Below are positions 19,813-28,734 of a stretch of 64,000 nt of DNA, piece by piece; the first letter of the stretch is position 1, and each line of letters begins with the position of its first letter. Under the pieces are notes generated by a model. The model saw nothing but the letters and a program-made list of their open reading frames with translations, was not told the DNA's origin and searched no databases. Origin of the DNA: Saccharopolyspora gloriosae (GTDB lineage: Bacteria > Actinomycetota > Actinomycetes > Mycobacteriales > Pseudonocardiaceae). Location of the stretch: positions 3,395,470 through 3,459,469 of the forward strand of contig NZ_CP059557.1 of NCBI RefSeq assembly GCF_022828475.1, given 5' to 3'. Made by a program: the position numbers and the translations under genes.

Positions 19813-20585
19813 AGGCGGACGATGATCACGAACTCGCCGCGCGGCTGGCGAACGAGGCGGGCCAGTGCCTCCTGGAGCTCCGCGAGCGCAGACGGTCCGA
19901 AGTGGACGGAAAGGCGCTCGGTGACGAAGGTGATGCCGCCGCGCACGAGCTGTTGGTGAACGCCCTGCCCGCGCAGCGGCCGCACGACGCGGTGCTGTCC
20001 GAGCACGGTGCGGCAGGCCCGCAGCGACAGACCGCCGGACGGGTGTGGATCGTGGATCCGCTCGACGGCACCAGGGAGTTCTCCGAGCCCGGCCGCACCG
20101 ACTGGGCCGTGCACGTGGCGCTCGCCGAGAACCACGACGTGCTCGCGGCCGCGGTCGCGCTGCCCGCCAGGGGCCTGGTCCTGGACACCGGCGGCCCGCC
20201 GAAGCCGCCACCGAAGCGCCCCGGCGCCCCGCGCGTCGCGGTGAGCCGCAGCCGCCCGCCGGAGTTCGTCGCCGAGGTCGCCGCCGCGATCGGCGCGGAA
20301 ACGGTGCCGATGGGCTCGGCGGGCGCGAAGATCGCCGCCGTGATCCTCGGCGACGTCGACGCCTACGTGCACGCGGGCGGCCAGTACGAGTGGGACAGCG
20401 CCGCCCCCATCGGAGTCGCCCGCGCCGCCGGATTGCACACCAGCCGCCTCGACGGTTCCGCGCTCGTGTACGACCGGCCCGACCCGTGGTTGCCGGATCT
20501 GCTGGTGTGCCGCCCGGAACTGGCCGAGCCGCTGCTGACCGCGTTGTCCCGCACGGGCTCGATACATCCCGAGGGGAGCCGCTGA
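19809..20585 (+). CDS. cysQ: 3'(2'),5'-bisphosphate nucleotidase (PAP phosphatase), CysQ type
   Basis: A 258-residue member of the inositol-monophosphatase superfamily. The metal-site motifs are GDEGDAAAH, VLSEHGA (usually SEE; His replaces the second Glu), VDPLDGTREFSEPGRTDWAV and YEWDSAAPIGVA. CysQ converts PAP, the product of sulfotransferases or PAPS reductase, to AMP, and can also dephosphorylate PAPS. This removes an inhibitor of sulfation and fits the PAPS-forming neighbours and the sulfotransferase gene downstream. GTG 19809 follows AAGGAGG. The stop TGA shares a base with the cysD ATG. The SEH variant might alter metal affinity. Confidence 0.88.
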   Translation: MKADDDHELAARLANEAGQCLLELRERRRSEVDGKALGDEGDAAAHELLVNALPAQRPHDAVLSEHGAAGPQRQTAGRVWIVDPLDGTREFSEPGRTDWAVHVALAENHDVLAAAVALPARGLVLDTGGPPKPPPKRPGAPRVAVSRSRPPEFVAEVAAAIGAETVPMGSAGAKIAAVILGDVDAYVHAGGQYEWDSAAPIGVARAAGLHTSRLDGSALVYDRPDPWLPDLLVCRPELAEPLLTALSRTGSIHPEGSR

Positions 20586-21496
20586 TGCCCGCCGAACCCG
20601 CCCTGTCCCGCCTGGACATCCTCGAGTCCGAGGCGCTGCACCTGATCCGCGAAGTAGCGGCCGAGTTCGACCGGCCCACGCTGCTGTTCTCCGGCGGAAA
20701 AGACTCCGCGGTGCTGCTGCGACTGGCCGAGAAGGCGTTCTTTCCCGCGCCGATCCCGTTCCCGGTGCTGCACGTCGACACCGGCCACAACTTCGAGGAG
20801 GTCTTGGATTTCCGGGACCGCCGGGCCGCCGAACTCGGCGTTCGCCTGGTCGTGGCCTCGGTGCAGGACTCCATCGACGCGGGCCGCGTCATCGAACAGG
20901 AAGGGCGCGGCGCCAGCCGGAACCGGGCGCAGACGGTGACGCTGCTCGACGCCATCGGTGAGCACCGGTTCGACGCGCTGTTCGGTGGCGCCCGCCGCGA
21001 CGAGGAACGGGCGCGGGCCAAGGAACGCATGCTGTCGTTCCGGGACGCCTTCGGCCAGTGGGATCCGCGCAACCAGCGCCCGGAACTGTGGAACCTCTAC
21101 AACGGCCTGATCGGGCCGGGCGAGAACGTCCGAGCGTTCCCGCTGTCGAACTGGACCGAACGCGACATCTGGACCTACATCGACCAGGACGGGGTGGAAC
21201 TGCCCGGCCTGTACTTCGCGCACCGGCGCAAGGTCTTCGAACGCGACGGCATGTACCTCGCCGACAACCCGTTCGTGCACCGAGACCCGGACGAGCCGCT
21301 CGTCGAGAAATCCGTGCGGTTCCGCACCATCGGCGACATGACCTGCACCGGCGCGGTGCCCTCCACGGCGTCCACGGTGGCCGAGGTGATCGCCGAGATC
21401 GCCGCCACGAAGGTCACCGAACGCGGCCAGACCCGCGCCGACGACCGCGCGAGCGCCGCGTCGATGGAGGACCGCAAGCGAGAGGGATACTTCTGA
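20585..21496 (+). CDS. cysD: Sulfate adenylyltransferase subunit 2
   Basis: A 303-residue PP-loop ATPase. The SGGKDSAVLLRLAEKAF motif, LHVDTGHNFEEVLDFRD, FGGARRDEERARAKER and the C-terminal DRKREGYF are all conserved. CysD joins sulfate and ATP to form APS, driven by GTP hydrolysis in CysN. It follows cysQ with a TGATG overlap and precedes cysN with the same arrangement, so all are translated from one message. Because the ATP-sulfurylase-like part of the upstream CysC fusion lacks catalytic residues, CysDN should be the working sulfurylase here. ATG 20585 has GAGGGGAG upstream. Confidence 0.95.
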   Translation: MPAEPALSRLDILESEALHLIREVAAEFDRPTLLFSGGKDSAVLLRLAEKAFFPAPIPFPVLHVDTGHNFEEVLDFRDRRAAELGVRLVVASVQDSIDAGRVIEQEGRGASRNRAQTVTLLDAIGEHRFDALFGGARRDEERARAKERMLSFRDAFGQWDPRNQRPELWNLYNGLIGPGENVRAFPLSNWTERDIWTYIDQDGVELPGLYFAHRRKVFERDGMYLADNPFVHRDPDEPLVEKSVRFRTIGDMTCTGAVPSTASTVAEVIAEIAATKVTERGQTRADDRASAASMEDRKREGYF

Positions 21497-22782
21497 TGAG
21501 CCTGCCCACCGACACCGAGCCGGAGGCCTTCGCTCCTGCCGACAGCCTGCTGCGGTTCGCCACCGCGGGTGCCGTCGACGACGGCAAGAGCACTCTGATC
21601 GGCAGGCTGCTGCACGATTCCCGCTCGCTGCTGGCGGATCAGCTGGAAATGCTGGAGCTGGCGGGCAAGGAGCGCGGCGACGACGTGCTCGACCTGGCCA
21701 TGGTCACCGACGGCCTGCGCGCGGAACGCGAGCAGGGCATCACCATCGACGTGGCGCACCGCTACTTCGAGACCGCGCGCCGGGCGTTCATCATCGCCGA
21801 CACACCGGGCCACGCCCAGTACACCCGGAACATGGTCACCGGGGCCTCCACCGCGGACCTGGCGATCGTGCTCGTCGACGCCCGCAACGGGCTCACCGAG
21901 CAGAGCCGCCGCCATGCGGTGCTGGCCGGGATGCTGCGGGTGCCGCGGCTGGTGCTGGCGGTGAACAAGATGGACCTCGTCGGCTACGACCAGGGCGTGT
22001 TCGACGAGATCACCGCGGAGTTCGCCCGGTTCACCGGCGAACTGGAGCTGCGGGACGTGGCGGCGATTCCGATTTCGGCGCTGCGCGGTGACAACGTGGT
22101 GCACCGGTCCGCGGAAACGCCCTGGTACGACGGCCCGGCGTTGCTGGAGCACCTGGAGCAGGTGCACATCGACGAGGACCGGTCGAGCGGCGACTTCCGG
22201 CTTCCGGTGCAGTACGTGATCCGGGCGCAGGGGCAGGACTACCGGGGCTATGCGGGCCAGATCAGCGGCGGCAGGGTGTGCGAGGGAGACGAGGTGCTGC
22301 ACCTGCCGTCCGGTCTGCGCACCAGGGTGACCTCGGTGGACACCGCGGACGGCGCGCTCGCCGAGGCGCGGGCGCCGCAGTCGGTGTCGGTGCGGCTGGC
22401 CGACGAGATCGACGTGGGGCGCGGCGATCTGCTGTGCGTTCCGGACGCCGCGCCCGCCGCGGCCACCGAATTGTCGGTGCGGGTGTGCTGGATGAGCGCG
22501 AAGTCCGTGCTGCGGCCGGGGGCGCGGCTGCTGCTCAAGCACACCACGCGGACGGTGAAAGCCCTGGTGGCCGAGGTTCGGCACCAGGTCGACGTCACCA
22601 CCCTGCGCCGCGATCCGGCGGCCGAGCTCGGGCTCAACGACATCGGCGAGGTGGGGCTGCGGCTGGCGCAGCCGGTGTTCTGCGACCCGTACGAACGCAA
22701 CCGGCTCACCGGCGGCGGCCTGCTGATCGACGAGGCCACGCGCGCCACCGTCGGCGCGGTGATGATCACCGAGGCGCGCTGA
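21496..22782 (+). CDS. cysN: Sulfate adenylyltransferase subunit 1 (GTPase)
   Basis: A 428-residue elongation-factor-like GTPase. G1 is AGAVDDGKSTLIGRLL, the switch region EREQGITIDVAHRYF, G3 DTPGHAQYTRNM and G4 NKMD. Beta-barrel domains follow, ending in NRLTGGGLLIDEATRATVGA. It powers APS synthesis by CysD. There is no C-terminal APS kinase domain, unlike the NodQ/CysNC fusions, because the kinase is encoded upstream as a separate fusion. The ATG at 21496 overlaps the cysD stop. A 94-bp gap follows before the sulfotransferase gene. Confidence 0.95.
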   Translation: MSLPTDTEPEAFAPADSLLRFATAGAVDDGKSTLIGRLLHDSRSLLADQLEMLELAGKERGDDVLDLAMVTDGLRAEREQGITIDVAHRYFETARRAFIIADTPGHAQYTRNMVTGASTADLAIVLVDARNGLTEQSRRHAVLAGMLRVPRLVLAVNKMDLVGYDQGVFDEITAEFARFTGELELRDVAAIPISALRGDNVVHRSAETPWYDGPALLEHLEQVHIDEDRSSGDFRLPVQYVIRAQGQDYRGYAGQISGGRVCEGDEVLHLPSGLRTRVTSVDTADGALAEARAPQSVSVRLADEIDVGRGDLLCVPDAAPAAATELSVRVCWMSAKSVLRPGARLLLKHTTRTVKALVAEVRHQVDVTTLRRDPAAELGLNDIGEVGLRLAQPVFCDPYERNRLTGGGLLIDEATRATVGAVMITEAR

Positions 22783-22876
22783 GCCTCCGGCCACCGGGGC
22801 GTCCGCTCCGGAACGTCGGCATCGGGGACAACGGAAAGGCCCGACCGCTCGGGCGAGCACAACAAGGAGCAACACC

Positions 22877-23539
22877 ATGGTGAAGATCATCGGGGCCGGG
22901 TTCGGCCGCACCGGAACGGCGTCGATCAAGTCGGCGCTGGAGCACCTCGGCTTCGGGCCGTGCTACCACATGTTCGAGGTCATCGCGGAGCCCGAGCGGA
23001 TGCAGGACTGGTCCCGCGCGCTGGACGGTCCGGTCGACTGGGGCCAGGTCCTCGGCGGCTACGAGTCCACTGTGGACTGGCCGGGTTGTACGTTCTGGCG
23101 GGAACTGATGGCGGCCTACCCCGACGCCAAGGTCCTGCTGACCACCCGCGACCCGGAACGCTGGTACGACAGCACCTACAACACGATCTACCGGTTCGTG
23201 CAGGACCCGCCCGGCGAAGCGAACGACACGTTCACCACCGAACTGCGTCCCACCATCGAGCGGATGATCTGGAACGGCACCTTCGACGGCCGGTTCGAGG
23301 ACCGCGCGCACGCCATCGAGGTCTTCGAACGGCACAACGCCGAGGTTCGCGCGAGTGTGCCCGCCGATCGGCTGCTGGAGTACCAGGTCGGCCAAGGCTG
23401 GGAGCCGCTGTGCGACTTCCTCGGCGTCGACGTGCCCGCCGAGGACTTCCCGCACATCAACGACACCGCCTCGATCCGCGACCTTGCGGAACAGGTCCAG
23501 AACGAAGGCAAATTCCCTTCTCCGTTCGCTGCTTCCTGA
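22877..23539 (+). CDS. PAPS-type sulfotransferase family protein
   Basis: A 220-residue protein of the short bacterial sulfotransferase family (Sulfotransfer_4 type). The 5'-phosphosulfate loop is GAGFGRTGTASIKSALEHLG and the 3'-phosphate region LLTTRDPERWYDSTYN. Further family segments are CTFWRELMAAYPDAKVLL and QGWEPLCDFLGVDVPAEDFP. Members are presumed to transfer sulfate from PAPS to a hydroxyl or amine of a small molecule or carbohydrate; acceptors are mostly unknown. ATG 22877 has AAGGAG upstream. It directly follows cysCQDN, so it is the obvious consumer of the PAPS and producer of the PAP handled by CysQ. No signal peptide, so cytoplasmic. Confidence 0.85.
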   Translation: MVKIIGAGFGRTGTASIKSALEHLGFGPCYHMFEVIAEPERMQDWSRALDGPVDWGQVLGGYESTVDWPGCTFWRELMAAYPDAKVLLTTRDPERWYDSTYNTIYRFVQDPPGEANDTFTTELRPTIERMIWNGTFDGRFEDRAHAIEVFERHNAEVRASVPADRLLEYQVGQGWEPLCDFLGVDVPAEDFPHINDTASIRDLAEQVQNEGKFPSPFAAS

Positions 23540-23572
23540 GAACTCTTGATCGGACGCGCGTAGGGGGCAGCG

Positions 23573-23750
23573 GAACCTCAGCGGCTTCCTCGCCGCGCTC
23601 CTGGCCGAGGTGACAGCGATGTCGCAAGCGGTTCGCCACGAGCGAGATCGCCGTCCCCTGCGAGGAAGCCGCTGAGAACCCGCCGGTGGTCGTTCTGCTC
23701 CGGTGGTCGCTGCCGAGCGGCTTCGCTGACAAGACGAAGACCACTGTTCG
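23573..23750. repeat. Nested inverted repeat, copy B
   Basis: Second copy of the element. The arm CTCAGCGGCTTCCTCGC (within 23573-23593) and its exact complement (within 23660-23680) form a 17-bp perfect stem. Between them lies an inner pair resembling GCGATGTCGC/GCGAGATCGC. The right tail (CGCCGGTGGTCGTTCTG to GCTGACAAG) parallels copy A. It occupies most of the gap between the sulfotransferase and arylsulfotransferase genes. Confidence 0.75.
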
Positions 23751-23814
23751 ACCCGAGACCTGCGCGCCGCCCGGTTCGTAGCCGGTAGCCGAAAATCCTT
23801 CGAGGAGCCAACCG

Positions 23815-25332
23815 ATGACGACCACCCCGAACGCCGCCGTGGGGAGACGCAGCGTGCTGCGCATGATGGCGGCGGCCGCCGCCGTACCCGCACTGGTGAG
23901 CACCGGCACCGCCGCCGTGGCGGCCGCCGCGCCGCGCGCCGGGACCCGGGCGGGCCACACCTTCGTGAGCCGGCCCGACCTGAACCCGCCGCAAGTGGAG
24001 ATCAGCACGCCCGCCGCCGGTGTCGAGCCCGGACACGTGCTGCTCACTCCGGCCGGGGCCAACAAGCTCAACGCCGAGGCCGCCGCGCCCCGCGCCGACT
24101 TCCAGCCCGGCGCGCTGATCATGGACGACCTCGGTCAGCCGGTGTGGTTCTCCCAGCCCGCCGAAGGCGTCATCGCCGACATGAAAGTCCAGCAGTACCA
24201 AGGGAAACCGGTGCTGACCTGGTGGGAGGGCGCCATCCACATCCCGCCGGGCTTCGGCGAAGGACGGTTCGTGGTGCTCGACGAGAACTACGAGCGGATC
24301 GCCACGGTGAGCCCGGCCAACGGCCTGCAAGGCGACATGCACGAGTTCGTGCTCACCCCGCAAGGCACCGCGTTACTGATCATCTACTCCGAGGTGCGCG
24401 CCGACACCACTCCCGTCGGCGGGGCGCCGGACGCGAAGGTGCTCGAAGGCGTCATCCAGGAGATCGACATCGCCACCGGCGACCTGCTGTTCGAGTGGCG
24501 CAGCCTGGAACACGTCACGCTCGACGAATCGTTCTACCCGGTCCCGAAGGACCCGGAGGAGTGGTTCGACTACATCCACCTCAACGCGGTCTGCGAGGAC
24601 GGTGACGCGCTGCTCGTCTCGGCCCGGTGCACGCACGCCGTGTACCGGATCGACCGGGCGACCGGTGAGGTGAACTGGCGGCTCAACGGCAAGAAGAGCG
24701 ACTTCAAGATGGGTCCCGACGCGCCGTTCGCCTGGCAGCACGACTGCCGTCGGCTGAGCGACGGCACGATCAGCCTGTTCGACAACGCCGCCGCCGCGCC
24801 CGGGCGCGGGAAGTCCCGCGCGCTGACGCTCGGCGTGGACGAAACGGCGCGCACCGCGAACGTGGTGCGCAGCCACGAAAGCCCGGAGGGGCTGCTCGCA
24901 CCGAACCAGGGCAACACGCAGGTCCTCGCCAACGGTCACCTGTTCGTCGGGTGGGGCGGCGAGCCGTACTTCACCGAGTTCGACGAGAACGGTGCGGTGC
25001 TGTTCCACGGCAAGTTCGTCGACTCCATCACGTCCTACCGCGCGTTCCGGTCGGCGTGGGTCGGCAGACCACTGGACGCCCCCGCCGTGGCCGGGCAGCC
25101 CGGAGACGACGTGACCAGCGTGTACGCCAGCTGGAACGGGGCCACCGAAGTCGCGGCCTGGCGAGTGCTCACCGGGCCGGACGAGGCGAACCTGACCCCG
25201 GTTCACGACGCCCCGCGCGTCGGCTTCGAAACTCGGGTGGACGTGCCGGGCGCGGCAGCGTTCGTCGGCGTGCAGGCGCTGGACGCCGAGGGCGCGGTGC
25301 TCGGCAGCTCGCCCGCGGTCGCGGTCGGCTGA
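23815..25332 (+). CDS. Tat-exported arylsulfotransferase-family protein
   Basis: A 505-residue protein beginning with a twin-arginine signal (GRRSVLRMMAAAAAVPALV, then an AAAP cleavage-like site), so it should act outside the membrane. The mature part matches the arylsulfotransferase beta-propeller family: GALIMDDLGQPVWFSQP, DYIHLNAV, WQHDCRRLSDGTISLFDN and NTQVLANGHLFVGWG, with the family histidines in the second and third. Classical ASST moves sulfate between aryl compounds through a sulfo-histidine and without PAPS. A C-terminal Ig-like region follows. The gene lies after the PAPS/sulfotransferase operon, separated by repeat copy B. Acceptor and donor are unknown. Confidence 0.8.
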   Translation: MTTTPNAAVGRRSVLRMMAAAAAVPALVSTGTAAVAAAAPRAGTRAGHTFVSRPDLNPPQVEISTPAAGVEPGHVLLTPAGANKLNAEAAAPRADFQPGALIMDDLGQPVWFSQPAEGVIADMKVQQYQGKPVLTWWEGAIHIPPGFGEGRFVVLDENYERIATVSPANGLQGDMHEFVLTPQGTALLIIYSEVRADTTPVGGAPDAKVLEGVIQEIDIATGDLLFEWRSLEHVTLDESFYPVPKDPEEWFDYIHLNAVCEDGDALLVSARCTHAVYRIDRATGEVNWRLNGKKSDFKMGPDAPFAWQHDCRRLSDGTISLFDNAAAAPGRGKSRALTLGVDETARTANVVRSHESPEGLLAPNQGNTQVLANGHLFVGWGGEPYFTEFDENGAVLFHGKFVDSITSYRAFRSAWVGRPLDAPAVAGQPGDDVTSVYASWNGATEVAAWRVLTGPDEANLTPVHDAPRVGFETRVDVPGAAAFVGVQALDAEGAVLGSSPAVAVG

Positions 25333-25338
25333 CTCCGC

Positions 25339-25377
25339 GGTCCGTGACCCGGCCGGGGTGCGGCCGGGTCACGGACC
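25339..25377. terminator. Perfect 17-bp hairpin after the arylsulfotransferase gene
   Basis: GGTCCGTGACCCGGCCG at 25339-25355 pairs perfectly with 25361-25377 around a GGGTG loop. It starts seven bases after the stop codon and should end the transcript. No T-run follows. Confidence 0.8.
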
Positions 25378-25503
25378 GGACGGACGCGTCGGGTGCGCTG
25401 CCGGCCGCGGCTCATCGGCTTCGCCCCTGCCAAGACGAGAACGCGGCACACCTAAGCTGAGCGGGAGTCCACCGGCCAAGGCCTACCGATCGCGAGTCCC
25501 CGC

Positions 25504-26634
25504 ATGCCCCACGCAGCCCCGGCAGGAACGTCCGCCCCCGCGGCCGTCATGAACGACCGCCTGGCCGACCTCGTGTGCATCCGCTGCGGCCGGTCGTACC
25601 CGGTGGCCGACCACACCGCGGGCTGCCCGCGCTGCCTGGAGCAGGGGACACCGGCGAACCTGCGCTGCCGCTACGACGGAGACTCGATCGGAGAGCTCGC
25701 GGTGCGCGGCGCGCGGACCCTCGGCGAGGGCTCCACGCCGCTGTTCCCGCTGCCCGCCGAGCTCGCCCCGGACGGGGTCGCGGTGTGGGTGAAGAACGAA
25801 TCGGCCAACCCGACCGGCTCGCACAAGGACCGGTTCAGCAGGGGAGCGGTGGGCCGGGCGGCCGCGGCAGGGTACGAGTCGGTGGTGGCGGCGTCCTCCG
25901 GCAACGCGGCCGTGTCGCTGGCCGCCTACGCCGCCGCCCACGGGCTCGGCTGCGACCTCGCGGTCACCCACGACGTACCCGAGCCGATCGCCGCCGCCGT
26001 GCGCGACACCGGCGGGCGGCTGCACCTGTTCGACACCGCCGAGCAGCGCTGGGACTTCGTGCGCGAGCACGACGCGGACCCCGAGCGGCTGGCGGTGACC
26101 AACCACGCCCGCCCGGTCGTGGGCAGCAGTCCCTTCGGCATCGACTCGATGCGCCCCATCGGCTGGGAGATCGTCGAGGAGCTGGGAAGGATTCCGGAGC
26201 ACGTGCTGCTGCCGACGGCGCGCGGCGATCTCGCCTTCGGCGTCCACCTCGGGCTGCGCGAAATGGCGCGGCGCCGCGAGCAGCCCGGCCCGCGGATCCA
26301 CTTGGTCGAGCCGTTCCCGCGCCTCGCCGCGGTGCTCGCGGGTGCGAACGTGCACGACTCCTTCGCGGGCGACGCCACCGCGACCCCGTCGATCGGCGGA
26401 GACTCCGCCACGGTCCAAGCGCTGCAGGTCCTGGAGGAGACCGGAGGCACCGCGATCGCCATCGACGACGGTGTCGACCAGGCTCGGATCGGCTTGGCCC
26501 GCAACGGAATCCTGCTCGAAGGCGCCAGCGCGATCGTCCTCCCCGCACTGCACGCCGCGTACGACCGGTCCCGCATCGCACCCGGCGAAACCGCGGTCCT
26601 GCTCGCGACGGCACACCCGTTCAAGGGCCTCTGA
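25504..26634 (+). CDS. Threonine-synthase-like PLP-dependent enzyme
   Basis: A 376-residue fold-type II PLP enzyme. It opens with a threonine-synthase zinc ribbon (CIRCGRSYPVADHTAGCPRC), then LGEGSTPLFPLP, the PLP lysine in NPTGSHKDRF and SSGNAAVSLAAYAA. The segment expected to bind the PLP phosphate reads LPTARGDLAFGVHLG, not the usual glycine-rich VGxGG form, so the reaction may differ from threonine synthesis. ATG 25504 or 25549 is the start; the latter begins right at the family homology. It stands alone between the arylsulfotransferase gene and a convergent epimerase gene, with no amino-acid biosynthesis context. Confidence 0.75.
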   Translation: MPHAAPAGTSAPAAVMNDRLADLVCIRCGRSYPVADHTAGCPRCLEQGTPANLRCRYDGDSIGELAVRGARTLGEGSTPLFPLPAELAPDGVAVWVKNESANPTGSHKDRFSRGAVGRAAAAGYESVVAASSGNAAVSLAAYAAAHGLGCDLAVTHDVPEPIAAAVRDTGGRLHLFDTAEQRWDFVREHDADPERLAVTNHARPVVGSSPFGIDSMRPIGWEIVEELGRIPEHVLLPTARGDLAFGVHLGLREMARRREQPGPRIHLVEPFPRLAAVLAGANVHDSFAGDATATPSIGGDSATVQALQVLEETGGTAIAIDDGVDQARIGLARNGILLEGASAIVLPALHAAYDRSRIAPGETAVLLATAHPFKGL

Positions 26635-26700
26635 ACCCGAGAACGACCAGTGCGGCGGGCTAGCGGCTCGATGCCCCTCGGATCGGCTGACCAGCGATGA

Positions 26701-26799
26701 TCAGAGCTTGCCGACGGAGTGCTGCGCCGCACCGAAGGCCACGGCCGATGTGCGGTAGCCGGGTTCCTTCAGGGCCTGCAAGTCCGGGTCGGCGTGCCG
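26701..26799 (-). pseudogene. Possible C-terminal gene fragment, unidentified
   Basis: Directly after the epimerase stop, the same frame reads HADPDLQALKEPGYRTSAVA followed by FGAAQHSVGKL and a stop at 26701. The residue composition and codon bias look coding, but there is no start codon and no gene. It may be the tail of a lost gene or a former extension of the epimerase. No family was recognised. Beyond it, 26635-26700 holds nothing visible. Confidence 0.3.
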
Positions 26800-27792
26800 T
26801 CACCGGGGGCGGGTCGTGTACACGCCGTGGGGTTGCAGGTGGTAGCCCTTGATGCCGACCGCGCGGGTGAGCGGGCTCCGGATGTCCTCATCGGCGCGCA
26901 CCAGATCGAGCACGTGGCGGAAGTCGTACCGCGGCGTCCAGCCCAGATCTTCGCGAGCGCGGTCGTTGACGTACACCCGGTCCAGGCCGGGGAACATGCG
27001 CCAGCCGCGACGGGCGAACTCCGCCACGTGGTCGGGGAACAGCCGCTCCACCACCGCGGGCGCGTCCGATCGCAACCGCCCCAGGTCGTCCGGGGAGAAC
27101 GGGGCAGTGGCGCTGACGATGTACCGTCCGAACCCGAGTTGCGGCGCCCGCGCCAGCGCGAGGCGGTGCGCGTCCACCGCGTCCTGCAGTTCGACCCGCC
27201 GGTACAGGAACTCGTTGACCTTCGCGTTCAGCCCGTCGTAGACGGCGCGCACCTCATCGCGGTCGTCGTCCTCCGGGAAGAACCGCGAGGTCCGCAACAC
27301 CACCACCGGCAGTCCGTGATCGCGATGGATCAACTCGCACACCTGCTCGGCGGCGATCTTGGTGACGCCGTAGATGTTGCGCGGCACCGGGACCACGTCC
27401 TCGGTGATCCACGCGGCGGGTTCGTCCGCCGTAGGTGTGAGCGCCCGCCCGAACGCGCTGGTGCTGCTGGTGAACACGAAGCTCCGCACCCCGGCGGCGG
27501 CCGATTCCTCCAGCAGCGCAAGGGTTCCGGACACGTTGGTGTCCACGAACGCCTGCCTGCCGTGCGAGCTCACGTGCGGCTTGTGCAGGGTCGCCGCGTG
27601 CAGCACTCCCGTCACACCGTCCAAGCAGCGGCGCAGCACCTCGCGATCGGTGATCGAGCCGGTGACGGTGGTGAACCGCGACTCCAGCACGTCGAGTCCG
27701 ACGACCTCGCGGCCTTCGGCGCGGATGCTGCGGACCAGCGCTTCCCCGAGGTGTCCGGCGCTACCGGTGACCAAGACCTTCTCATCGCTCAC
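26800..27792 (-). CDS. NAD(P)-dependent epimerase/dehydratase (extended SDR)
   Basis: A 330-residue extended short-chain dehydrogenase. The nucleotide-binding loop is VLVTGSAGHLGEALVRS, a catalytic-serine region reads FTSSTSAFG and the active-site pair is YGVTK. The C-terminal part (GRYIVSATAPFSPDDL) binds a nucleotide-sugar-like or related substrate in family members. The substrate is not predictable. GTG 27792 begins the homology; the open frame upstream to 28122 has no family similarity. No ribosome site is evident. It is flanked on both sides by apparent gene remnants, so the neighbourhood has probably been rearranged. Confidence 0.82.
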   Translation of the reverse strand: MSDEKVLVTGSAGHLGEALVRSIRAEGREVVGLDVLESRFTTVTGSITDREVLRRCLDGVTGVLHAATLHKPHVSSHGRQAFVDTNVSGTLALLEESAAAGVRSFVFTSSTSAFGRALTPTADEPAAWITEDVVPVPRNIYGVTKIAAEQVCELIHRDHGLPVVVLRTSRFFPEDDDRDEVRAVYDGLNAKVNEFLYRRVELQDAVDAHRLALARAPQLGFGRYIVSATAPFSPDDLGRLRSDAPAVVERLFPDHVAEFARRGWRMFPGLDRVYVNDRAREDLGWTPRYDFRHVLDLVRADEDIRSPLTRAVGIKGYHLQPHGVYTTRPR

Positions 27793-27911
27793 GAGAAGGC
27801 ACGCTACTTCTCGAAGACCGCTGGAGGAAACGCATTTTCCGCCGCTCCGGCGCAGGTCGCCGAGCCGGTCCGGCCGATCGCGGCCGCCATTCGATGCGTC
27901 GGTTCGAGGGC

Positions 27912-28350
27912 TCAGGCCACGATGTCCGCCCCTTCGACCACCGGCAGATCGTCGCGCACCCGCGCTTCGTCCTCGAACAGCGCGCCGCACCGAATTCCCG
28001 GGACCGTGCGCACGTGACGTCCCTGCAGCGATCGGTAGAAGTCGAGCAACCTGGCGTTGGCCGCCCACGCGCTGTAGCGCACGATGTGCACACCGGTCCG
28101 CCCCGCATGGGATCGAGCCCACAGCCCCAGACAGGCGCCGATGCCCAGCAGCAGCGGTGCCCGGCCCTCCGCGCGCTCGATCTCTCCGAGCAGCCAGGTG
28201 GACCCTTGCGGGCGTGCGTTGAGTTCCAGCACCACACCGCCGTGTGCGTCAGACCGGCGTGCGCCACGGACGCCGGCCGGAACCGGACGCCGATCCGGGC
28301 GAACCACTCACGCATCTTGACCTTGTCGGCGAGTTCCTCGTGCGGTCCGG
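27912..28350 (-). pseudogene. ATP-grasp enzyme remnant with internal deletion
   Basis: Two pieces of an ATP-grasp ligase lie in different frames. From about 28350 to 28245 the translation ELADKVKMREWFARIGVRF matches the start of the ATP-binding region. From about 28250 the other frame reads GVVLELNARPQGSTWLLGEI, then RYSAWAANARLLDFYRSLQG to 27912; the ELNARxQGSTW segment is the metal/ATP-binding end of the fold. Roughly 150 or more residues that should lie between them are missing, so the gene is broken by deletion plus frameshift rather than by a single base error. Original substrate unknown. Confidence 0.6.
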
Positions 28351-28734
28351 CGGTCCCCGCTGGCCCCGGGGCGTCCGAAGCCGCGGTGCAGAAGCCGGCC
28401 ACGGTTCCGGAACGGTCCACCGGCTGGCGACCAGCGCGCGCGGCGCCGCCGCGGCGTCCGGTGGCGGAGCGGGCAATGAGTCCATGGGGCCGCGCGCCCG
28501 GACTCCGTCCTCAGTGGACGTGATGGATGCTGGGACGATTCCCCCGCCATGTCGTTAAAGCTCGCACAGGTATCCGGACCCGGCGCTACTTCATCGATAC
28601 CGGAGAGGACATCGTTGGCACAGCGAGAGATTCGTTGATCACTCGGGTGTGTTACCGGCGACGATTTCGACCCGGTCAGCCCACCGGGGATCGTTCCGTC
28701 GTGTTCGTTGCGGGAGAGGGGGATCGGGCGGGGC
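28351..28734. other. Gap without recognised gene
   Basis: Between the ATP-grasp remnant and the universal stress gene. The frames present are short and lack family similarity; part of it (28351-28420) may be further decayed ATP-grasp sequence. The region around 28560-28680 is less GC-rich than the genes and could hold a promoter, but no clear -35/-10 pair was found. Confidence 0.3.
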
